64,000 nt of DNA. It comes from Dipteris shenzhenensis. Lineage: Eukaryota > Polypodiophyta > Polypodiopsida > Gleicheniales. Of this stretch, positions 57,647-64,000 are shown one piece after another; within the stretch, counting starts at the first letter, position 1, and every line of letters begins with the position of its first letter. The notes beneath the pieces were generated by a model, which had not been told where the DNA came from, did not search any database, and saw nothing but the letters and a program-made list of their open reading frames with translations. Location of the stretch: the NCBI GenBank assembly GCA_047967505.1, contig CM106539.1, one strand, 5' to 3'. The position numbers and the translations under genes are program-made.

Positions 57647-58033
57647 TTATTTTTCTTGCATCAAATATTTAAAAGTGAGTATTTTTATATGTGTGCACAG
57701 TACCTGTTCACATTGTTGCGGTAGTACTAGTGTGTCCTTCCTACTTTGCCAAAACTTTGTGGAGTCAATAGTTACAAAGCCACTTGCATGGCGTTTGATT
57801 GTTGCATTAGGGCCTCTTTCCACCATGTCCTTAAACCACTTTACATCCAAAACATACACAAAGAAGCGTCGAAAGTCAAGCATAATAATATCTTGGATTA
57901 TGCCACAATAATCATCCATGGCTCCATTGGCTCCCTCAAAGCTAGCAATGACGCTGCAATCTTGTGCGTTTCTCTTATCATCAATCCGTTGTGTTCGAAA
58001 ATGCTTGGCCTCACACCATATAGCATTGAACAT
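57647..58033 (-). pseudogene. Tnp2 C-terminal DUF4216-like domain (element 1)
   Basis: Minus-strand frame: 'FRTQRIDDKRNAQDCSVIAS', 'DDYCGIIQDIIMLDF', 'FVYVLDVKWFKDMVERG', 'FWQSRKDTLVLPQQCEQVLC'. This order of a 'YGxIQDIIxLD' strand, a 'VxxFKCxWF'-like strand and a 'PFxLAxQxxQVFY'-like end is the DUF4216 domain at the C-terminus of CACTA transposases. Intact over 128 codons, but the catalytic core of the protein is missing from this element. Confidence 0.82.
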
Positions 58034-58481
58034 AGTGCACTACACCAAGAAAAAATCAATTAAATAAGCAATCTAAATTATTGAAAGCTCCTAACTTATG
58101 CATAACATTCTATATACCGACCTTGCTCATGCATCCCCTTTCATACTCCTATTCTTCCATTGTGATATGCATCCCCTCTTCTTTCTCTGCTTTCTCGATT
58201 TCATCAAGTAGCCAATCCACATGAATATCCTTTGGAAGTGCTCTTAGATGCTAAGGGTATGGCACACGAGATCCGTGGTGTGTACGAAAGAGGGCCCTTT
58301 CTTCTTGTCTTCTTGCCTTTTCATCCTTGTATCTTGTCACCCATCTTTTGATCACATCATTATTAAGCATGCAAAAGAGGTTGATACTATATTTATGCAA
58401 CTCCGTGTCTATTACTTTGTTGCATCCTTTCCCTTGAGGCACAATAGAGGTCATCCTTGGGTCTTCATCATCTCTCCATAG

Positions 58482-58828
58482 TCATGGGAGAGAGCTATCC
58501 ACATCAACAAGAAACTCAAAAATATATACAAGTGACTCTTGTACCAACCAACCCTCGGCCATGCTACCTTTGGGTCTTGCATTTTGTCTCACGAAGCCCT
58601 TCAAGGTCTTCATGAAGCGCTCCAGGAAGAACAACCATCGTGCATGTATAGTACTGCATATAGCAATCTCATCCACCAAATGCACTATGAGATGTAGTTG
58701 GCTTGTGAGAATAGAACGTGGAAATGTCTCCTCCACTAAACAAACCGCCTCCACTGACATAACTCGAGCATTCTCAAGCGTGGTGGGATTCTTGTAACTA
58801 TATAGCATACACAACATACACAGTATTC
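58482..58828 (-). pseudogene. Tnp2 DUF4218-like domain (element 1)
   Basis: Minus-strand frame: 'VEETFPRSILTSQLHLIVHL', 'ARWLFFLERFMKTLKGFVRQ', 'ARPKGSMAEGWLVQESLVYI'. This is the DUF4218 signature ('YPFERxxGxLKxxVRNxARPEGSIAEGY'). It is preceded by a 3' splice site (TTTTACAG, minus, near 58830), so the exon probably begins there. A short non-coding link separates it from DUF4216. No upstream Transposase_21 core is present within the element. Confidence 0.86.
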
Positions 58829-58849
58829 TGTAAAATTAAAAAAAATAAA

Positions 58850-59102
58850 ATAAAGCGCATCTATCAATGCATTTAAAAACGTGTTTATATACGCGTCTGT
58901 CTGTTTGACTTGCGTCTATAAACGTGTTTATTTGCGCATCTATTTATGCATCTAACTACGCATCTATACGTGCGTGTGTCTGATATATAGACACACAATT
59001 AGACGTGGGTCTCCAAATGCGAAAATAGACACGCCCGTAAGTTTTTTATCTATTCATGAAACGCGTCTGTGCACACGTCTATGGGTGCTTTGTCTTGTTG
59101 TG
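58850..59102. repeat. Subterminal repeat region of CACTA element 1, right
   Basis: About a dozen GCGTCTA-like motifs ('GCGTCTATAAACGTG', 'GCGCATCTATTTATGC'), ending in the terminal repeat. Its reverse complement matches the left end of element 2 at 61342-61600. Confidence 0.87.
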
Positions 59103-59115
59103 ATTGGATGGTCAT

Positions 59116-60470
59116 TCATAGAGCTCGCACATAGCTAGTTCCAAATCAAATTAAAATCGAAGGAATGAGATGATCTGGAAGCTTTGAAATCATGGGAACT
59201 AGTGCCAAAGCTTGAAATTTTGACCAAAATGGAGCTCACAAACAACTAGTCCTAAATCAAATCAAAATAGAGGGAATGAGATGATCAATCCATGCTCATG
59301 TGCAAGATCACTACTGCCAAAGCTTCAAATTATGACAAAATTTGAGTCTAGTTGCAAATCAAAATCAAAGGAAGGAGATGTATATGTGCCCACCCCTAAA
59401 AGGAGAGTTCACAATAGAGGTCCTTAACTTTAGAAACTTCTAAAAAAATTTATGAATACTCTAAAAACTTTGCCACAACAGGATTCTTAAGCACTATCTC
59501 TAGTAGGAGAGCCAATGCTAATGAACAAATTAGTTAATTTTTTGAAAAATTAGACATGGAAACTCATAGAAGTAGTTTCAATCCTCCACTATCAAACTAC
59601 CTCTAAGGTGGTAGTGCTAACAAAATATGAGGGTTTTCACGAATCAATATAGTAACTTTAAACTATCACAATTTGAATAACACTTGGAATGGACTTTTAC
59701 TATAGCCATAGATGTTTAGTGGTTGTGAGAGTACCCTTAAAATTCGAAGGGATATTTGTTAAAGTAGGATGTAGGTCCAAATAGATGGGTATTTAATATA
59801 CAGAATTCACAAAAATCTAAGTAAAAGGGTTTTTCAATTTGCAAACTTGAAATGAATTAAAGATCAAAAGGTGTGTAGTATCCATTTGTAAATAGGGACT
59901 TTATCACTAGCTCTTGAATGCATGTTTCTATATTATCTACATACAAATAGGGAATTTATTGATAGCTCTTGAATGCATGTTTCCAAATACTATCTTTATT
60001 TTCTTAGATGAAGTGCTCTAGTCTCTCACTAGTGTGCTTTTTCTTAGTGGATTATTGCCCAATTTTCAACTCATTTTTAATTAAGGATATGTAGATATAT
60101 TTAGCTTCAGATGCTCGTCTTTATAATGACATTGAACAAAATGGTTTTTTTAAAGGTGAAGGTCTTACACCTTGTCATAAGAAAATGCATGTCGATCTAA
60201 AGCCTTTCTAGTATCATGATGCACATTGGCAATCATCATAGTAACCATGCAACCTAGTCTCACTTTGTATGTATTTAGTTGGCCATTACTTTGTTACTTT
60301 AATATAACCTAGCATCCTTTGTCATTTTGAAACATTTCTAGTTAATGCATGTCATTCCTACTACCATGATGTCTAAAGATAATCATCATAGTAGCCATGG
60401 AACGTACTCTCACTTTGTGTGTATTTAATTCCCCATTCCATTGTTACTTTAATACAACCTAGCATCATTT
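59116..60470. repeat. AT-rich stretch with three tandem-type duplications
   Basis: Three diverged units of about 105-112 bp at 59116-59375 ('AAATCAAATTAAAATCGAAGG' type). Two units of about 62 bp at 59881-60000 ('AGCTCTTGAATGCATGTTTC'). Two units of 150 bp at 60185-60470 ('CATCATAGTAACCATG' at 60234 and 60384). No gene recognised. Confidence 0.75.
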
Positions 60471-60474
60471 AGTT

Positions 60475-61341
60475 AATTGTTCCAATGCTTTGTCTTTGAC
60501 ATACACAATGATCATGAGATAGAAAATAAAATATATGTCATTATATATAGGAGCATCCACACCCTTCTAGCATCCCTCACATGTTCCAGAAAATATGATG
60601 TGAATGAGATACAAGAGTTCATCATGGATGATAGAGCTAACAAGGTCATGACCCTCATGAGGAAAATAATGAGCATGGTCTTTGACCGAGATATCATGGA
60701 TCCTTATTCAAATCATGCATCCTAGAAGAAAGATTATGTCATATCCAAACTTATGAAGGAGTACCCTTTACCTCCTGGTCTAGAGTTCTTTAGCAAGTGG
60801 ATGAAATATTGCATGGGCAAAGTATTAAAATGTCATCCATTAGAGGTACATGATGCATTTAGGAAATGTGCCTTGCAATGGGTGGATGAGAGGGGAGGTC
60901 GAGACTAGATCCTAAAATATTATTTCAGGTCTAGAAGTGACTAGATCCTACTAAAATATTATTTTAGGTGATGATAAGAAATGCTTTAGGCAAACCGGTT
61001 TAATGCTAGTTGGATCTATGCTTGATTTAATGACTACCTAGGTATGGGGGATGATTTGTATGGGAAAAAATAAATTAGCGCCTAAGAGAATTACAAAAGT
61101 GTATACCCATATATCAATTAAATGCATGCATGTTTCCCCATGAATTGATGTCAAAGCTTTCTGTATTCCTAGAGGCTCATCCAAGCATGTGTTATGGATT
61201 TAAAGAAAAGGCAAGGGCTAGCTCTATGATAAGTGTAGTTTTCAAGGGTAAAGGCAATTCTTGTCTTTGTATTAATGGGTTCTCTCTCCATGTCTTGCAT
61301 GCATGAACTAAGGGATCTCAAAAAATTTGAAAATAAGATAA
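60475..61341 (+). pseudogene. Dispersed repeat R2, copy 2 (coding relic of unknown family)
   Basis: Plus-strand frame 'KYDVNEIQEFIMDDRANKVM', 'MRKIMSMVFDRDIMDPYSNH', a TAG, 'LMKEYPLPPGLEFFSKWMKY', 'GKVLKCHPLEVHDAFRKCAL' and 'QWVDERGG'. Copy 1 lacks 13 of these residues between 'IQE' and 'IMSMVF', an in-frame difference that suggests the frame was once under selection. Family not recognised. CACTA element 2 is inserted at its far end. Confidence 0.7.
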
Positions 61342-61908
61342 CACAACAAGACAAAGCACCCATAGATGCACGCACAAACGTGTTTATTAAACTAAATAAA
61401 AAACTTACGGGCGCGTCTATTTGCGCATCTAGAGACCTGCATCTAATTGCACGTCTATATATCAGACACACGTGCGTATAGACGCGCACTTAGATGCATA
61501 AATAGACGCGCTTATAAACGCGTTTATAGACGCAAATATAGACGCAAGTCGAACAGATAGACGTGTATATAAACGCATTGATAGATGCACTTTATTTATT
61601 TATTTATTTTTTACAGAATGCTATGTATGTTGTGTATGCTATATAGTTACAAGAATCCCATATCCACATTGTGTAATTCAATTCTTACAACTAACCGCAT
61701 TTTAATTACAATTCCAAATAAAACATTACAACTCCAAAACGCAATAAAATTGAAAGCTCAAAAAGTGCTTGTATATACATATAGCACGAAGCTAAGCCAT
61801 GCCATGTGGCTTCAAGTACAAAAAATAAGAGGAGTGTATATACAAGAGGCACAAAGCCAAGCTAGTGGCTTTAAGTACAAAAAAGAGTACCTAGCACTAC
61901 TTGTACGA

Positions 61909-63373
61909 CTAATCTATGTTCTCCAGGTCCTCGCTCCCTTCCACGCTCCCTTCTGTGCTCCCTTCTGTGACTCCTTCCTCCTCTTCCTCATCGTCTTGTG
62001 CATGGGCCTGTAAACAAGGGACAACATATATCAATGTATGAAAAATCAAATCTTTACTTATAATTTTGGCATTATTTAATTACTTTCAAATACCTGGGGG
62101 GCCGCTCTAGTAGCTCAGGTATACTGCTCCTCAGTAATCAACCCGTCATCATAGAAGTGCCTCCATGTATCTCCTCTGCGATGGTGGTGGTGGTAGGCTA
62201 TCTCCACAAGAGTAGGGTATCTGCCCACGATCTCAAGCTGCATGATGACACACTTTGCGGAGGGATTAGTACAAAGAAACAACCTCCTAATAAACTACAT
62301 AAGCAATATAATTTGAGATCGATACTTACAAATTGGGCCTCCCATGATTCAACACCACCTGCTCCAAAATGCATGCTTCCATATTCCTCCATCTGGATCC
62401 TCTGTGCCTCCACGTGCTGCAGACTGGGGTCCTCCCTCGTTGACTTCATTGCCTTCTTCCACTCACGCTTGTGAGCGGTGTGGGATGGGCCTCTTGGTGG
62501 TTGACCTACCTCAAGCCTGGCAAGCTCCGCTAGTGCCTGCATCTTAAGCAAAGATCTTTTATTGCTAAGTATCGTAACAATCTTTGACTTGGCCCATTTA
62601 TCTCTGAACTAGCAATTGGGGGGGTTAGGATACCTAGAGCGAACAGTAGCGAGGGTCTTATTAGCCAACCTCTTTGGGTGGTCTTTGTAGTGGATAAAGC
62701 AATCTCTATAATTGTTAGCAATTATAGAGCGCATGAAGGCCATGATGTCCTTCCCCCGCGCATCCATCAAGATGCCTCCTGTTTGAGTGATGTCATAATA
62801 AATCGTACCATCACCCAGAGGCATGTCTAAATCATCTGAATCATCATCCTCCCCACCGTCACATGGCCCAAAGCACTGTGCCATGCATCCCCCACCGCTC
62901 TCCCTGCTACTACGCCTCCTACCTTGTCGTGTCGAGCTCATACGCTGGCCACTCATAGCTGGAGATTGCACAAGGCTACGCTGACCACTCATAGCTGGAG
63001 AACCGAGTCTCGATGGCACAGGAGTACGTCGACGGCTCTGCGAGACAGAAGGACCTCCTGACGGAATGGGGGAAGGGGCATAAGATGGGATGGGAGAAGG
63101 GACATAAGACAGCATGGGGGAAGGGGCATAAAACGGTATGGGGGAAGGGGCATAAGAAGGGGAATAGGACGGCTGTGCTGACTCCACTGGGGTGATCTCA
63201 AGCAGTGTGGGGTGGCTTGGAGTCTGTAGTTCCGACTCCTGGGGAGTGTTTAGAGTACCCGTCATATACCCGTATAACTTTGCAGGACTAGGAGGGTGCC
63301 CTAAAAGGTTATATAAGTCCTTCCAAATAGATTCCCGGGGATCAGGTGAGCTGGAAGCGCTTCCTGGCCACAT
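61909..63373 (-). pseudogene. TnpA-like (Transposase_24 / En-Spm ORF1 type) gene, three coding exons
   Basis: Minus strand. Exon A 63373-62330, intron 62329-62238 (GTAAGT...TGCAG), exon B 62237-62094, intron 62093-62008 (GTATTT...TTACAG), exon C 62007-61909 ending TAG. All junctions are phase 0. Total about 428 codons. The N-terminal part has Pro/Ser repeats ('SYAPSPIP' type). Then 'GDGTIYYDITQTGGILMDAR', 'NNYRDCFIHYKDHPKRLANK', 'FRDKWAKSKIVTILSNKRSL', 'HTAHKREWKKAMKSTREDPS' and 'MEEYGSMHFGAGGVESW'. Exon C is acidic. The pattern resembles plant CACTA second proteins, which bind subterminal repeats; assignment is from memory. Two stops: TAG near 62610 and TGA near 62117. A 3' splice-like TTTTTCTAG just upstream of the ATG suggests a 5' non-coding exon. 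Confidence 0.75.
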
Positions 63374-63439
63374 GTTGAACTAGAAAAAAGGAAAAAAATC
63401 TATTACTGATGAGCTGAGAAGAAAGGGGAAGGGAAGAGA

Positions 63440-63611
63440 GGCTTACTGTCAAAGCGCATCTATAGATGCGTCTGATTTCTGTGTCTATAGACCCGTCTAA
63501 CAGACCGTCTAATAGAGCATCTAACAGAGCGTCTAACAAAGCGTTTGACAGAGCGTTTAATAGAGCGTCTAACAGAGCGTCTATTGATGCGTCTGTCTGT
63601 GTCTGCAAAGA
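63440..63611. repeat. 12-bp tandem array (about eight units at 63492-63587) within GCGTCTA-rich DNA
   Basis: Units read AGCGTCTAACAG with variants (ACCGTCTAATAG, AGCGTTTGACAG), head to tail with exact 12-bp spacing. The core is the same GCGTCTA motif found near CACTA ends in this window. It lies between the TnpA-like gene (minus) and the plus-strand copy of its last exons. Confidence 0.9.
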
Positions 63612-64000
63612 ATTATATTGTGTTTATGTGGTTTATTAGGAGGTTGTTCCTTTTTACTAACCCCTTTGCAAATTGTGTCATCTTGCAGCTTGATATCATG
63701 GGTAGATACCCTACTTCTATCGAGATAGCCTACCATCGTAGACATAGGAGGCGACATACTTGGAGGCACTTCTATGATGAGGGGTTGATTACTGAGGAGA
63801 AGTATATTTGGGCTACTGGAGCGCCCTAATTGCAGGTATTTAAACACACTTTAAAAATGTTAATGTTGTATATAAATATTTGATTTTTCATACATTGATA
63901 CATGTTGTCTCTTATTTATAGGCTCCTAGGGATATTGAGGAGGAAGAAAGAAAGGATACTTAGGAGGAAAGCTTATGTGCTTACCATGGTTAAGAATGAT
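63612..64000 (+). pseudogene. Plus-strand copy of TnpA-like exons B and C
   Basis: From 'AATTATATTG' at 63611 the plus strand matches the minus-strand gene from inside its first intron. Exon B is 63689-63835 (after TCTTGCAG, before GTATTT): 'LDIMGRYPTSIEIAYHRRHR', 'TWRHFYDEGLITEEKYIWAT', with a TAA near its end. Exon C starts at 63922 after TTTATAG: 'APRDIEEEERKDT' then TAG. It continues past the window edge. It faces away from the other copy; exon A is absent on this side. Confidence 0.82.

Larger units (their letters stand above)
56817..59102 (-). mobile_element. CACTA element 1: complete deletion derivative, 2,286 bp
   Basis: The left end CACAACAACACAAAGCAACT and the reverse complement of the right end CACAACAAGACAAAGCACCC form terminal inverted repeats. 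Both ends are flanked by ATT (56814-56816 and 59103-59105), the 3-bp target duplication typical of CACTA elements. Dense GCGTCTA-type motifs fill the first 300 and last 250 bp. Inside, only the C-terminal domains of Tnp2 remain, on the minus strand, so it could move only with help from another copy. Confidence 0.92.
61342..64000 (+). mobile_element. CACTA element 2, left end onward (right end beyond window)
   Basis: Starts CACAACAAGACAAAGCACCC, preceded by TAA (61339-61341). The paralogous R2 copy at 48780-49480 continues uninterrupted through this point, showing the empty site. Subterminal GCGTCTA motifs fill 61370-61590. Then comes the start of the DUF4218 exon ('TTTTACAG|AATGCTATG'), which breaks off near 61660. 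A TnpA-like gene follows on the minus strand. Whether the head-to-head copy at the window edge is part of this element is unknown. Confidence 0.85.

Noticed and set aside
63492-63587. CRISPR-like regular 12-bp repeats
   Set aside because: No spacers; the motif is shared with CACTA subterminal regions.

Overview
This window looks like nuclear DNA of a land plant with a large, repeat-filled genome. Evidence: several plant-type Ty1/copia and Ty3/gypsy (Tat-like, with two RNase H domains) LTR retrotransposons, an L1-type LINE ORF1 with a plant zinc knuckle, En/Spm (CACTA) transposons with Tnp2- and TnpA-type genes, and microsatellites. I could not identify the species. A large-genome gymnosperm or fern would fit, but that is inference. 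I see no rRNA, tRNA, organelle DNA, CRISPR array or bacterial operon. No intact host gene is visible; one short candidate first exon lies near 51.6 kb.

Layout. 0-1.8 kb: 3' half of a copia element (C1) and its LTR. 1.7-5.3 kb: a long decayed open frame of unknown function with a coiled-coil-like middle. 5.4-6.5 kb: a nested 13-bp minisatellite, a TATA box and a second minisatellite, perhaps an LTR. 6.5-8.2 kb: a decayed CACTA transposase (minus). 8.3-16.7 kb: no convincing gene, several short tandem duplications. 16.8-28.8 kb: a gypsy element G1 (plus) split by two minus-strand copia elements, C2 (18.8-22.9 kb) and C4 (22.9-28.1 kb), which are fused at 22940/22941. 28.8-33.0 kb: the G1 3' LTR, then gag-protease of a gypsy element G2. 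33.1-38.2 kb: copia C3 (same family as C2), carrying a foreign minus-strand reading frame. 38.2-39.7 kb: microsatellites and short palindromes. 39.8-45.35 kb: complete copia C5 (same family as C4). 45.4-47.5 kb: copia fragments C6 (minus) and C7 (plus), head to head. 47.5-50.8 kb: a CACTA terminus and two unnamed dispersed repeats. 50.8-52.1 kb: a CpG-retaining segment. 54.3-56.4 kb: a GC-rich minisatellite followed by a LINE ORF1. 56.8-59.1 kb: a complete CACTA deletion derivative with a 3-bp target duplication. 59.1-61.3 kb: dispersed repeat. 61.3-64 kb: the start of a second CACTA element with a three-exon TnpA-like gene and a head-to-head copy of its last exons.

How it fits together. Coding sequences here are nearly all mobile-element genes (gag, protease, integrase, reverse transcriptase, RNase H, transposases) in various stages of decay. 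Paralogous pairs within the window (C2/C3 and C4/C5) show many stop codons arose by C-to-T change at CAG and CGA codons, as expected for DNA that was cytosine-methylated. The most unusual items are three near-perfect 62-67 bp palindromes embedded in microsatellites next to retrotransposon breakpoints, the long unknown frame at 1.7-5.3 kb, the foreign frame inside C3, and the CACTA family with dense GCGTCTA subterminal motifs.
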